From: Prorocentrum cordatum
Lineage: Eukaryota; Sar; Dinophyceae; Prorocentrales; Prorocentraceae
DNA: 64,000 nucleotides
NCBI GenBank assembly: GCA_963575745.1
Contig: CAUYUJ010000692.1
Span: 349,001 to 413,000, forward strand
Direction: 5' to 3'
The notes beneath the pieces are model-generated. The model was not told the DNA's origin and did not search any database. It saw nothing but the letters and a program-made list of their open reading frames with translations. Of this stretch, positions 1 to 10,879 are shown piece after piece. Position 1 is the stretch's first letter. Each line of letters starts with the position of its first letter. Made by a program: the position numbers and the translations under genes.

Positions 1-44
1 CAAGACCCAGCCATGTGCAGCTGCGAATGCCAAGATGCGGACCC

Positions 45-160
45 TGCCATTGTGGCCTTCGGTGGAGCTCCCTATGCGGCCGCGACGCGTGTGATGGGTG
101 TGCCGAAGTGGCCCGAGGCGCGGCCGTGAAGCGTGTGCGGCCGCGAAGCGTGTGAGTATT
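45..160 (+). repeat. Diverged fragment of the dispersed ~88-bp repeat family
   Basis: The stretch with CCTTCGGTGGAGCTCC followed by a 'CTATG-GGCC-CGAAGCGTGTG' pattern matches the unit tandemly arrayed at 52.24-52.83 kb and 31.44-31.81 kb, and in reverse at 34.8-35.86 kb. The tail repeats GCGAAGCGTGTG twice. No gene is visible here or in the following 390 bases up to the GGA tract. Confidence 0.6.
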
Positions 161-557
161 CGACGCAATATTCGAAGCCGACATGAAATAGACATGTTTT
201 AATCGTCCTCCTCCCGTTGCAATTCATATTGCACTCACAGAAACTATGTGTTGCATCGTCCCCCTAGTTTTTTTATCAACCGTCATCCTGCATTACGCTA
301 GTCGACGCTACTCGGCCGTTCTCGCCAGGGAAGAAAACAAAAAACAAAAACGGAGCCAAAGCTCTGCGGCAACACAGGGGTCGTCTCCCATACCATCTTG
401 CTGTGTCTTGCGAATCGACGCTAGCCGGCGTGAGTCGACGCTCAGCCAACACCAATCGACGCCAGATCGACGCTAATCGACGCTGCTTGGCGCCCTCCCA
501 TGGGTTTCCACGCGCTCACCGACGCTCGTCCACTCTGAAGACGGAAGTACCTCTCAG

Positions 558-593
558 AGGAGGAGGAGGAGGAGGAGGAGGAGGAGGAGGAGG
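558..593. repeat. (AGG)n microsatellite
   Basis: Twelve perfect AGG triplets. Glycine or proline runs read through this tract are repeat artefacts. Confidence 0.95.
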
Positions 594-619
594 AACTCTG
601 GGGGCACAGTGTGAGAAGG

Positions 620-920
620 ATGAGGCCCTCTCAGAGGGCGGCGGGGCGTCGCAGAGGCCCCCGCGCCCTCGGAGGGGTTGCCTGTGTCGTCGGGGCAGGC
701 CTCGAAGACTGCTCGGAGGGCCGGGGGACTTCCGAGCCTTCCGAGAAGGCCCGCCCCTTTCGGGAGGCGACGAGGCTTCTCTCAGAGGCCCTCGCGCCCT
801 CTGAGAGGCTTTTGATTGCGTCATCGGGCAGAGCTTTCGAAAACTTCTCGGAAGGTTGGAGGGGCTGCTTCCGAGCCTTCTGAGAAGGCCCGCCCCTTCT
901 CACTTCCCTCCCCGGGCTCC
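620..920. repeat. Dispersed GAAGGC/CTCTCAGAGG degenerate repeat, copy 1
   Basis: Short motifs of the type CTTCTCGGAAGG, CTCTCAGAGGG and GAGAAGGCCCGCCCCTT recur irregularly. The block ends with CACTTCCCTCCCCGGGC. A second copy with the same motif order and a similar end lies at 48.79-48.99 kb. No coding signal. Confidence 0.5.
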
Positions 921-1005
921 ACGCCGAGCCTCGAGTTTGGGCTACCGGGTGCCACGGGGGCCCGCAGGGAGTGTTCGAGTAGGGGATCGACTCCATAACT
1001 GATTT

Positions 1006-1757
1006 ACCCCAAACGATTGTTTGTCCTTCGTCGGTCCTACGAGGCAGCACGCGGGATGCTCGTAGATCTACGAAGCAGTCTACGCAGTCTCAGTGGATTC
1101 GACGAAACAGCCGATTCTGGGGTAGATCAACGTCGTAGCCGTCCTCCTCCTCAGAGTGTGAGCCACCGGGCGGCACGGGGGCTCGCGGGAGGAGTGTGCC
1201 GCGAGGTCCGCGCGGCGGGCGGGGCCGAGGGCTCCCGCCGAGCCCCCTCCCCCCTTGCGCACCGGGATTTAACAGGGGATGCGTCGACCCCTATCCCAGG
1301 CTCCGTGAGGTTTTCGAGAGGATCAACAATTTGGGGCCCAACCCTGGGATATACGAGGGGGGGGCGTCCATCCTCGACAGGGGTGCGTCCGAATAGCCCC
1401 CTCGGGATGTATCCCAAGATTCCTCCCCTTTTCTGAGCGACCAAACTTTTCTGGCGGAAGTCGGAGATTGGGGGAGAGAAATCGCCTGCGAGGATTGCCA
1501 TGGCGTCGGGCGTCTGGGCCGACCACGGGAGAAGGGTCGGAAGGGGGGGGCGCGGGCCGTCGGGCAGGCTCGGCAGAGCATCGTGGGAGCCATGTGTAGT
1601 GCGCGACGGCGGCGAGCCTGGCGGCCGCAACGTTGATCTGCCCCAGAGTCGGCTCTTTCGTCGAATCCACTGAGACTGCGTAGACTGCTTCGTAGATCTA
1701 CGAGCATCCCACGTGCTGCCTCGTAGGACCGACGAAGGACAAACGACAGCTTGGGGT
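1006..1757. mobile_element. Foldback element with ~127-bp inverted arms
   Basis: The left arm (1006-1132) and right arm (1630-1757) are reverse complements, differing at only a handful of positions across about 115 bases. They share GTTTGTCCTTCGTCGGTCCT and GCTCGTAGATCTACGAAGCA, the latter holding a perfect TCGTAGATCTACGA palindrome. The ~500-bp centre has no coding frame of note. The structure fits a non-autonomous foldback or MITE-type element; no autonomous partner is in the window. Confidence 0.75.
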
Positions 1758-1759
1758 CA

Positions 1760-2086
1760 ATGAATTATTGAGTTGATCCGATGCATAGCACGCCTATCGG
1801 AGAGTAGACGTCCGCGGTGTTGGACGCAGTTGACGCAGAATCCTTCTCCTCCACTCCCAGCGGATAAAATGTCAGCTCTCGACCTCGCCGACCGCGAGGC
1901 CCGACGGGCAGCTCGACGAGGAGGCCACACCCACCCACGTGCAGTATCCACTGCGTGCGCGCAGGAGGGCAAATGTATAGGTTTTGCGTGCCTGTGAAAT
2001 GCTATGTGATGCTCTTCGAACTGCTTGAGACACCTCTGAGGTAGCCTTGCCGAATCAAAAACCCCAGGGCCCCTTCAACAAAAACG
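1760..2086. other. No recognisable feature
   Basis: I see no coding frame with gene-like composition, no microsatellite and no match to the repeat families in the window. Confidence 0.5.
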
Positions 2087-2272
2087 CCATAAACTGAAAC
2101 TTTGTCGCCCCGCGCAGATTTCTCGCATCCGCGCTGGCCCCCCCCCGGCGGCGACCCTGGCGCCGCCGCTGGCGCGCTCCGCGCGCCAGGGAGGGGGCGT
2201 CCAGCGCAAGTCTGAAAAATCCGCGCAGAGCTTCAAAAGTTTATGCCCATGTCGTTATTTCTTCTTCTAGAA
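2087..2272 (+). mobile_element. Introner-like inverted-repeat element, copy 1
   Basis: The core (2110-2230) starts with CGCGCAGATTT and GCGCTGG plus a C-run. It ends with the reverse complement of that pattern (GTCCAGCGC then AAATCCGCGCAG), so the ends are imperfect terminal inverted repeats of about 32 bases. The same layout, including the central GGCGGCG/GGCGCGC stretch, occurs inside the intron at 60890-61085. Just downstream both copies share a TATG..ATG..GTT pattern and a pyrimidine tract ending in TCTAG, which at the 61-kb copy is the 3' splice site. Here I see no coding sequence after the AG, so this copy may be intergenic or part of an unrecognised gene. Confidence 0.6.
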
Positions 2273-2904
2273 CTGGGTTGGTCGGACGAAGCGGGGGTTG
2301 ATAGTTGAAAGGGGAGGTGCGGAATCTGCTGCGCGCAGGTGGAGTTGGCCGCGTCGCCGGGCGCCTTGCTCTATGCCGACGCCTCTGGCGCCGGGAGGTT
2401 CGGGGGAATTCAGCTGCGTGCGTTGATTCGTTAACCCTTGTTTTGCTATCCCCTCCGTCCCATCTGGTCCCCCAGGCGGTGGAGATGCAGAACCCCCTTG
2501 CCTCGCAGAAGGGATCGAGCGAACCCGTGTTTGGGCGATTTCGTGGACCGTGTTCGATGTGATCTTGTTTTGCACCAGGGCCGGACACACGCGACACCAC
2601 AACGAAAACGGAAGACACTGCTTGGGTTGCGCCTTGCCTCGCAGTTGGCCCCCCGCCGCTCAGGCGTCTCCAGCGCCTGCGGCAGGGCCGGCCCCTCCTG
2701 GACGCGCCGCGCGGAGGCAGGGAGCGCCCGGGCCTTCCTCGACGGCGGCCGCCGGGCCTCGACGGCGACGACGGCGCTGGCAACGGCGACGCGCTCCTCC
2801 ATCGGGGGCGTCCAAGAGGGTAAAACGACGCGGAGATCGGGACAAAATCGGATCGGGATAGCTCGAAATCTCAGAGAATCGGCGGGTCTGGAGGATGTAT
2901 TGGG
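2273..2904. other. GC-rich unassigned stretch
   Basis: Several overlapping open frames exist on both strands, but none shows a domain or convincing protein composition. I cannot exclude a short exon. Confidence 0.4.
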
Positions 2905-2918
2905 CGCCGCGGCCGCTC

Positions 2919-2966
2919 CAGAGCGTTCCGGAACGCTCTGAGAGCGCTCCAGAACGCTCTGGAGCG
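2919..2966. repeat. Tandem palindromes
   Basis: Positions 2919-2940 are a perfect 22-bp palindrome centred on GTTCCGGAAC. A near-perfect one (CGCTCCAGA...TCTGGAGCG) follows at once. They could extrude as cruciforms; function unknown. Confidence 0.8.
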
Positions 2967-3026
2967 ATTTATCCCGATCCTAGCCCTGTTTTAGAGGGGG
3001 ATGACCACAGAGGTGATGTTTACCCT

Positions 3027-3176
3027 GGGGTGTGGTTTGCGATCGGCGCCGTTGGGGCCTGGGGAGCACGACGGTGTCCTCGTCGGGCCGCTTCGGGGCG
3101 CGACGGCGAGCTCAGTCGATGTCTTCGCCCGCCCCCCAGGGTGCCTTTCCCAGGGGGCCGGTTGCAAACCACACCC
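3027..3176. mobile_element. Small MITE-like element A, copy 1
   Basis: The ends are near-inverted repeats: GGGGTGTGGTTTGC at the left and GCAAACCACACCC at the right. The interior shares CCTCGTCGGGCC and GGGGCGCG with copy 2 at 11088-11216. A second partial copy of the right end (TTTGCAAATCACGCCC) follows directly. Confidence 0.65.
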
Positions 3177-3499
3177 TTTGCAAATCACGCCCTTCGGAGT
3201 CGCCAGAAGAGGGAGGCGAGGACTGGGTGGGGAGTGGCTCTTGGCTTTTCGCCCTGCGGGGCCTCCAGGGCTGCACTGCCGCCGCCATCTGGAAGTCCGA
3301 TGCCACAGAAGAGGGCGCCGAAACAGGCGGAAGAGCACAAAGGCTAGGCCCGAAGCAACCTGGAGCCGAGGCGTGGAGTGGACCGTAAAGCGCACGAGCC
3401 GAGCGTGACAGGCCCAACCGCGACATCCCCATCGGCCAGCGGCCATGCTACCAGGCAAGCATGTGCGCGCTTGCGACCCGCTAGCCCGGCATAAGCGTC

Positions 3500-3509
3500 T
3501 ATGTATATA

Positions 3510-3549
<40 letters not shown>

Positions 3550-3550
3550 G
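3500..3550. repeat. (TA)n microsatellite
   Basis: Alternating TA over about 48 bases with one ATACAT break. Confidence 0.95.
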
Positions 3551-3746
3551 GTGTATTGACAGATGGATTTGTTGCTACATATATTTACAGTTACACATGT
3601 ATGCGTAAGTGCAGACACCCTCCAGTGAATTATTCTTGGGCCGCATGGGGAGCGTGGCTGTATACTTTACCACTGCGAGCCAGCGACTTTATACATCGCC
3701 ACCTTCCCTTGAAGGCACAGGGAGCACTCGTCGGCGGTTACACATA

Positions 3747-3777
3747 TAGATATATATATATATATATATATATATGT
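3747..3777. repeat. (TA)n microsatellite
   Basis: A second TA run with the GATATATA edge also seen at 4.53 kb. Confidence 0.95.
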
Positions 3778-3999
3778 ATCACGTGTGTGCCCAGGCTCAT
3801 ACAAAACATGAAAGGGCGTTTGAAGCAGGAAGACACCATGACTGCAGGATCGGAGATGGAGAAGGGGAAGCTGGGGCGGCGCCGCCAGTGCGTGCCTCAG
3901 AGAAGGGGAAGAGGCAGGAGGCGAACGCAGAATAATCTAAGATCGAGGTCGTACTCGAGCGCAAGTGGGGTTGCCACACCTTGCGATGTGTGTACCAGG

Positions 4000-4215
4000 A
4001 CCCCCCAGGAAACCTCAGGAGGCCCGACTTGGATACCAGAAGAGGCTCCAGGAGGCCCCGGGAGACCCCAGGAGGCCTCCAGGAGGCCGCAGGAGGCCCC
4101 AGGAGGTTCCAGGAGACCCTCAGGAGGCTCCGAGGCGGGGTCTGGGGTGCCCCAGGAGGCTTCAGGAGGTTCCAGGAGGCCCCCAGGAGGCTCCGAGGCG
4201 GGGTCTGGGGTACCA
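4000..4215 (+). repeat. AGGAGGCCCC minisatellite with a 66-bp duplication
   Basis: The motif CCAGGAGGCCC and variants repeat every 9-12 bases. The string GGCTCCGAGGCGGGGTCTGG occurs twice, 66 bases apart. Gly/Arg/Pro-rich frames here are repeat artefacts. Confidence 0.8.
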
Positions 4216-4504
4216 GAAGGTACGTCGGGGCTCGATTTTGGGAGGATGTCTCAGGCGAGGCCGCCGTTCTCTGAGAGTCGGAGTCAAAATCGTTGAAAAC
4301 ACAAATTGTTTTTGAAGGTTTTATGTTAGACTGTTGAAATTCTCATGTGTCTTTGGACCCTGACGTCACGATTTGCGTGAGGGGTGCCACCGATTTTCAG
4401 AATTTCGAGGATGTCCCTAGCGAAACGGCCAGAAACAACGCGAACGCGGCGCCCCGTGTACGCATCAATCGCCTCTGAGCTCTGCTCCCTCGTAGAGGTG
4501 CGTA

Positions 4505-4527
4505 TGAATCTATCTATCTATCTATAT

Positions 4528-4571
<44 letters not shown>

Positions 4572-4577
4572 ATATAT
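4505..4577. repeat. TCTA then (TA)n microsatellite
   Basis: Four TCTA units run into about 45 bases of alternating TA. Confidence 0.95.
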
Positions 4578-4584
4578 GATGCCC

Positions 4585-5230
4585 TTCGGCCCATTCCGCC
4601 ATAGTGCCTGGCTTGCGGAGCACAGTTCTCAGGGATGTTTCTCCAGGTCTCTTTGGAGCGCTCTCTGGGGCATCTGTGGAGTAGTTTTGGGGCTTTTTGG
4701 GAGCAGCTTCGGGGCCTCTTGGTGGACTGGGTTCTCGTAGGGGCCTCTTGGGGCATCTTTGGGGCATCTTGGGAGCCCCTCGGGGCCGAGGGCTGGGTTC
4801 CCGACGCTCCAAGACGGCACGCGAGACCTCAATCTTGCGCCAAGACGGCTCCAAAGGTCCCCGAGAGGGCTCCAAGACGGCCCAAGACGGCCCCAAGACG
4901 CCCCAATCCGGCTCCAAGAGCAACCCCGAGAAGGCCCGAAGAGGCAAACATCGTCCCATTCTGTTTAGGGAAGCGCGCATTTCCCGTGCATCGTTTTTGT
5001 TGTTATTCGCAGAGTCCAGGAGGGCCCAAGATGGCCCCAAAGAGAGCCCTGCCCAAGAGGTCCCCAGAAGTGCCCCGGAGGCACCCAGGACCGCCCAAGA
5101 CGGCCTCAGGAGGGCCCTGAGTGGATCCCGAAGACCGCCAGCAGACCCTAGGGACTCCGCAAGAGGACCCAAGAGACCCAAAAGAGGTCCAGGCAGTCCC
5201 CGTTGGCCCCAAGAGGTTTCAAGACTACCG
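4585..5230. repeat. CTTGGGG block that switches strand
   Basis: From 4585 to about 4800 the sequence is built from CTTTGGGGC/CTTGGGGC variants. From about 4805 to 5230 the same motif runs on the other strand (CCCCAAGACGGC). The two halves could fold back on each other. No gene seen. Confidence 0.7.
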
Positions 5231-5689
5231 CCAAGATGCTGCGCAGAGGCTTCCCCAGAGACGCGAGAGGCATTCGAAAGGTCTCATACAAACAACCCAG
5301 GCACGGTGGCAGGATGGGTAGTGGGCCACTAGGAGGAGCACACGTGAACGAGGGGCACGGTGGCCTCTCGTTGTGTCCTGCTGCTCTTCGTTTTCAAAGG
5401 CTCCACTTGTCCTTCTGCTCCTGCCCCTTCTTCCCGGTCTGCCCTCGTCTTCGTCGCCGTCATGTTCCTGATATTTGTCTCGACCTCCAAACCGCCCCTC
5501 TCGTTCCCTTCGTCGTCCTCCTGGGGACCTCCGTCTTAAGGGAAGAACTGTTTACTAATTAGTGCTTCCGCAGCGCCTTCGGACTGGAGTCATGTCCGGA
5601 ACCGTCGCACAACCATCGACATCTCATTGCCAGTTGGGATTTTGGATAACCATCGCGCGCTCAAAGCGCGCGTGATGGTTCAAGTACCG

Positions 5690-6450
5690 CTCTCTTTGTA
5701 TGTCTGTCTGTCTGCCTGCCTGCTTGCCTGTCTCTCTGTATGTCTGTCTGACTGCCTGTCTGTCTGTCTGTCTGTCTAAACGTACGCACGGACGCATTTA
5801 CTTGTGTATGTATGCATGCATACATGCATGCATGCATGCATGTATGTATGCATGAGTGTCTGCAGGTCGATAGGTACTTATGTGCGTATGCACACATGCA
5901 TGTATGCATGCATGCATACATTTACGCATGTATGCATGGAAGCATATACGTATACGTGTGTGTATGCGTGCTTGTATGTATATAAGCATGCATGTAGGTA
6001 TGTTTGGATATATGTATGTATGCATATGTGTGTATGTGCATAAATGCATGCGCGTATGCATGCGTCCATGAATGCATGTATGTATGCAGGTATGCCTGCA
6101 TACATGTATATGTACGTACGCACGTACGCGTGCATGTGCGTATGTGTGTATGCATGTATGCATGTTTGTAGGTGTGCATGCATGTATGTGTTTATGCATG
6201 TATGTATGTATGTATGCATGTATGTATATATGTATGTATACATGTATGTATGTATGCATGCATGCATGTATGTATGTATGTATGTATGTATGTATGTATG
6301 TATGTATGTATGTATGTATGTATGTATGTATGTATGTATGTATGTATGTATGTATGTATATATATGTATATATATGTATATATGTATATGTATGTGTGCG
6401 TACGTATGCATGCATGCATGTATGTATGGATGGATGGATGGATGCGTATG
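5690..6450. repeat. TGTC / TGTA / TGCA tetranucleotide tract
   Basis: (TGTC)n at the left grades into (TGCA)n/(TGTA)n and a pure (TGTA)n core near 6265-6358, ending in (GGAT)n. Because the period is 4, all frames stay open and give spurious Cys/Met/Tyr/Val or His/Thr/Tyr ORFs on both strands. Confidence 0.97.
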
Positions 6451-6698
6451 TATCAATCCTGTCCGGTGATACGGAGGTTTGGGCAGTGAGGAGGAGGAGG
6501 AGCCCACGTCTCACTCAATCGAGCTCACTGCAGATCCCACCATAACTGTTATATCGAGCTCACTGCCGATGTCTATATATATGTGTATCGATCTCGCGAT
6601 GGCTGCTTGTATGTACATGTATACATGCATATACGCATACCTATACTCCGAAAGTTTAGCATGGATATGTTTGGATGCCCAGCTCCTAATACGAGTCT

Positions 6699-7470
6699 TG
6701 ACGCTTCGCGTCTCTCCACAAGCCCATCCTGAAACAGACCGCCAGTCGAGTTGCTTGGATCAGGGATGCGTAGAAGCATTCCGTGTAACAAGCGCCTTGG
6801 AAGTGTTTTCTCGGAGGTCTCTTGGGGTCATTTGGGGTTTCTCTTGGGGTCTTCGCGGAGCCCTTTGGGGCATTATTGGGGCACTCTTGTGTTTTTTTTA
6901 AGAGGGTCTAGGAGCTCTCTTGGGGCTCCTTCGGGGTCTGGGAGGCCTCTTGGGGCTGTCTCGGGCCCCATGGCTCAAAAAGAGGGGGATCAGGCATTTC
7001 ATGTCCCCCCCTCGGAGGCTCAACCATGGCGTCTTGTTGCCTTCTTGGCGCTCTCTTTTTCGCTCTTGGGCGCTCTTGGGGCCTCTTGGAGCTCTCTCGG
7101 GGCCTCATGGGCCCCTCTTGGGACTGTCTTGGGCAATTCTGGGGCCGTCATGAGGCCTCGAGAGCCCATCAGAAGCGAAACGGCGAGAACGCGAACCACA
7201 TTGATGTTACCCAAGGTTTTGGAGCTATGTTGGCTTCTTGGGGAGGTCCTTGGAGGGCTCGAAGAGCACTTGACCGTCTTGGGGCCGTCTTGAGGTGTGC
7301 ATCGGAGGTTATATGGACCCGTCTTGAGCTACCTGGAGCAATCTTGCATGCCATCCTGCGCTCTCAGAGGCCCTCTTGCAGCCATCTTGGGCCATCTTGG
7401 ACGCTCCGACCCCTCGCAGGGCGCCCCGTCCAGGCCCAGGGAAGGGGGCAGGGGAAGGGGTCAAGACATC
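6699..7470 (+). mobile_element. Long CTTGGGG-type element, copy a
   Basis: It begins with GTCTTGACGCTTCGCG and CAAGCCCATCCTGAAAC, the head sequence that starts the intron at 40029. It continues as a degenerate CTCTTGGGG-rich body (6800-7380). It ends with the tail module at 7381-7460 (GCCATCTTGG twice, CGCTCC, then GCGCCCCGTCCAGGCCCA) that also closes the blocks at 17.54 and 41.89 kb. No protein is encoded. It could be a non-autonomous element or intron remnant; no flanking exons are recognised. Confidence 0.6.
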
Positions 7471-7599
7471 CTCCTAGATAGCAAGCTGTCTAGCTCACTC
7501 CCACCCGCCCTCCCAAGGTATATGTAACACCCGAGCCTCAGCATGTTCAGCGGTCGTCTTTAAATCGACAGCTACTGGGAACCAACAGCGAGCTCATGT

Positions 7600-7770
7600 G
7601 CGCGACGCTGGAGCGAGGTACGCCACGCGTGCCAGGCGCGCCACGCGCGCCAGGCACCCCTGGGGCCCGAGCGTGCCAGGCACGCCTGGTGCGTCAGATG
7701 CGCCACGTGCCGCCGCGTGCGCCAGGTGTGCCGCATGCTCCAGCCGCGCCAGGTGCGCCACGTTCGGGGC
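7600..7770. repeat. Degenerate GCGCCAGGY minisatellite
   Basis: Variants of CGTGCCAGGC/CGCGCCAGGC and GTGCGCCACG recur about every 9-12 bases. Confidence 0.75.
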
Positions 7771-7869
7771 ACGTGGAGAGTGTCAGGTGCGCCTGCCCAC
7801 GTGACAGCACACATGGAGAAACATGTCGGCCCTGACCATACTTGTCGAAAACTAATGCCCATCATCGTG

Positions 7870-8250
7870 TCTGGTGGTCCTGCGCACAGCAGGCCATACG
7901 CCACCATCCCCGCCGTCCCTGTCAAAAACGACGTGACAGTGATCGCGGGGTGGCCGCGCATGATCCAGATTTAGCCGCGAGGTGCATGTTGTATAGTTGG
8001 CTTTGTAAGGGATGGTAACCTTGTGCGCAGCAGGCAATATGCTGTCACCCCCGCCGTCTCTATGAACAAACAATACAAAGTGCTTGCGGACCTCACGAAC
8101 ATGACTCGAGATTTTGCCCCCACAGTGTATGTTGTATTGTTTTTTTCGACAGGGATGGTTGGAGGGGGGCGCATCGGGTTAGTTGAGCATGCTCCGCATT
8201 TTGAGGCAGAGTTTGTGTTCGTATTGTTTTTTGAGAAGGATGGTTGGGGT
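7870..8250 (+). repeat. Diverged ~150-bp tandem duplication
   Basis: CAGCAGGC-ATA followed by CCCCGCCGTC occurs at about 7878 and 8028. The TTGTATTGTTTTTT...GGATGGTTGG segment then occurs twice (about 8130 and 8217). No coding frame spans it cleanly. Confidence 0.55.
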
Positions 8251-8976
8251 GTGTGAGCATGGGGTCCTCATTGTTACTGGTTGGCTGCCGGTCGCCTGGG
8301 GGAGGGGGTGTATATTAATACGGAGCAGTGGTAAGTCTCCCTTCCGAGCTGGGGAAGGAGGGCTTTTGAGCAGAGAGAAGACCAAGCTCGATAAGACCAC
8401 CTACGCCCAGGGGGCTGGTTGGATTTAGGCGCCCTCCCACTTCAAGAGCCCAGCGATCTGCCCTCTTCCCTCCTCTTGCGGGGCGGGCGGAAGCCCAATC
8501 TACTTCAAGGCCTTCCTGCTTCATGGTTCTACCTACTTCTTCCGGCCGACGGGTCTGCATCTCTGTGCACTTGTTCGTGGCGTGGTTGACCACCGCTGCC
8601 GCCGCCTGGCCCGAGGCCGCCCTGCCCGCCTCCAGGCCCCGTGGGCCCCCGCCGCGGCCGGCGGCGCCAGCCCCTCGGCGAGACCGCCCGCGTCCTCGAG
8701 GGGCTAGCGCCGCGGCCTGCCGCCGGAGGGGGTGGGCTCTGCTCGGGCGGGGCGAAGGCGCAGGACAGGGGAAGGCTCGGGCGTTGCTGCAGGGAAGCTG
8801 GAAAAAATTGCCAGGGCCAGCCCATGCCACTTTTCCAGCCCTGGCCGCCAAGTCCCAAGTGTTGCGGGTTGTTTCAGCTCCTGCCAGGTTTTCCATCCCT
8901 GGCCGTTTCCATTGTCGTTGATTTTCCACCATCCACTGTGTCAGGCTTCTCTGTAGAATCTAGGCCTCCCAGACGG

Positions 8977-9165
8977 GTTCCGAGTAGATGGGGTCGGAGG
9001 ATCGTGCTGCATCGCCGATGCACGCCCGTGGAGCCCGATTTTCCCCGCGCTGGCGTCGCCGATGCACCGCTGACGTCGCCGACGCATCGCCGACGCCTCG
9101 CCGATGCATCGGCGATGCACCGATGCATCGGCGAGGTGGCGAGATCATCCGACAATCTGCTCGGG
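8977..9165. mobile_element. ATCGCCGATGC element, copy 1
   Basis: It opens with AGTAGATGGGGTCGGAGGAT, contains repeats of CATCGCCGATGC on both strands, and closes with GGCGAGATCATCC, partly the reverse complement of the opening. A second copy lies at 58811-59010. Each copy sits about 1.4-2 kb upstream of a BTB-domain half. Confidence 0.65.
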
Positions 9166-10277
9166 CTCCATTCAGGAGGCATCTAGAAGGGCAGGATAGG
9201 GAAAGGGTCGGGCGTTGCCAGAAGTGCCCCAATGGCCCAAGGTGCCCCCGGGACGTCCTAGGAGCCCCCCCCCCCTCTGCCTCCAGAGCACCCCGCACGA
9301 GGCCCACGGCTTGGCATCCCTCGGATGTGTGCATTTTTCCTTCGGCGAGGACAATCGAGGAGCATCCTTGATCAGCTGGCGAGAAAGCCACGCACGAAAC
9401 CGAAAAAAGCACAGGGAATGGACGTCCGAGCGATGGCGAGACGGGCCCCAGGGGTCTCCAGAGTGGAGCGAGAAGCTGGGGGGCACCGTGAGCCAGGGGC
9501 ACCTTGGGCCCCCCCCCGGTAGGGGGGACGAAATCTGCTGCAGGCAGCCGGTTTCCGCCCCGCCGCTGGGCCAAGTCCTGGATGCACGTCCTCGATAACA
9601 GAAGAACTCGGGAGGGAAGAACAACACAAAAAGACACAATTACTCGTCGACCCCCAGGAAAATATGGCAAAATATGGGAAGTGGGGGGGAAGACGAAAAC
9701 CCAGAAGATATGAGGGAAGTATGGGGAATCTGTTTATTTGTGTGTATTTATTTGTGTGTCCCAGGGCCCCTTCAAGAGCCCCTGACCCTAAGAACACGGT
9801 GGAGACGTGACCTCACTTAGGTCCCCGTCTGCGCATGGGGGACCATGTTTCTGGGCGGTTGAGTCTGGCACATCTGCAGAAAAGCCCCCTATCCCTAATG
9901 TTTCTGGCCCTCCTAACTTGGGTCCCTTCCCAAAGGGTTAGGGGTCCTTTTTTGGTTAATCAGCATGGGCGCCTCCCGGCGCCAGGAAGCGCCAGGAAAG
10001 CCAGCTACGGGAGCGGAGTCTCTACCCTTGCCTCTGCTATCCTGCCCTTCCGCCCCCCCGATCTGCGAGGGTCGCCCCTGCGGCCGCGAGCTCGAGCCGC
10101 GAGGTGCCGCTGGGGGTCGGCGGGGGATGCTGAACTTCCGGGAGGCCCTGGCCGAGGACTGCTATCCCTCGAGGGGCAAGTCACGGCACGCACGGGAGCC
10201 CTCGGTGGTCCGCGCTGCTCTCCCGCCGGGGGCCCAGCGCCGACCGAAGCGAGCCGCGCGGACCTCCGAGCGCTGCT

Positions 10278-10509
10278 GTGCCCACGCCGCGGTGTGCTCC
10301 CCGATGTCCCGCCGTGTGCACCGACGACTGCGCGGGGGACGCCGACACCCTGCAGGGCTGGGACGTGGACGTCTTCCCGGCGGCCGAGCTGCGCCCGGCC
10401 CTGCGCCTGTTCGCCGGCGGGCCGCCGGACGTGCGCCTGCGCTGCCGCGGGGGGCGCGTGGTCTCCGCGCACCGCGCGGTGCTCGCCGAGGTGGGCTACT
10501 TCTCGGCGG
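10278..10509 (+). CDS. BTB/POZ domain, N-terminal half (partial exon)
   Basis: The frame contains DVRLRCRGGRVVSAHRAVLA followed by EVGYFSA. This is the start of a BTB/POZ fold: the D-V-x-L strand, the A-H-R/K-A-V-L-A signature and the Y-F position. BTB domains mediate dimerisation, and many BTB proteins are cullin-3 ubiquitin-ligase adaptors or transcription regulators; which applies here cannot be told. Homology stops abruptly after FSA at a GCG|GTTCAA donor-like site, and the next expected segment (L/M-F-x-G-x-F-R-E) is absent from the following kilobase. That segment and the rest of the fold are present at 60.79-61.23 kb. The GTTCAACG at this boundary also occurs at the start of the matching segment there. 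The start codon is uncertain because the upstream exon structure is unknown. Confidence 0.6.
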
Positions 10510-10559
10510 TTCAACGATGGGCAGCCACGCGGAGAGGCAGGGCTCGTTCCGGCTTCTCC

Positions 10560-10770
10560 GCCTCGATGCGATTCGATGTGGATCGGTTCTGATTCCCATC
10601 CGATTCGACTTCGGATTCCAATTGGGATTTCGGTTTCTCGATGGAAGGAGGCCTTGCTGGTCAGTCGATTCCGCCGATCCGACTTCTTCCTACTTGGTTG
10701 CCGATTTCCGCCGATCCGATTCATTTCGAGCGCAAATCAGGCTTTGCGATTCGATCCTGGGCTTTCCTGA
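10560..10770. repeat. Degenerate CGATCCGATTC repeat
   Basis: Variants of GATTCGAT, CCGATCCGATTC and CGATTC recur for about 200 bases directly after the BTB half-exon. A similar stretch follows the other BTB half at 61.29-61.70 kb. Confidence 0.7.
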
Positions 10771-10879
10771 GACGGGGGGGAGGGAAAATGGCGTCTTAGA
10801 AGGCACCTCTGCTCGTTAGATGGCGCGGGCCTTATCTATAGGCGTAGGTCCGGATTGGTCGGCGACCACAAACAGGGCC

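Noticed and set aside
5798-6545. Cys/Met/Tyr-rich and His/Thr/Tyr-rich frames on both strands
   Set aside because: A TGTA/TGCA tetranucleotide tract cannot contain stops in most frames.
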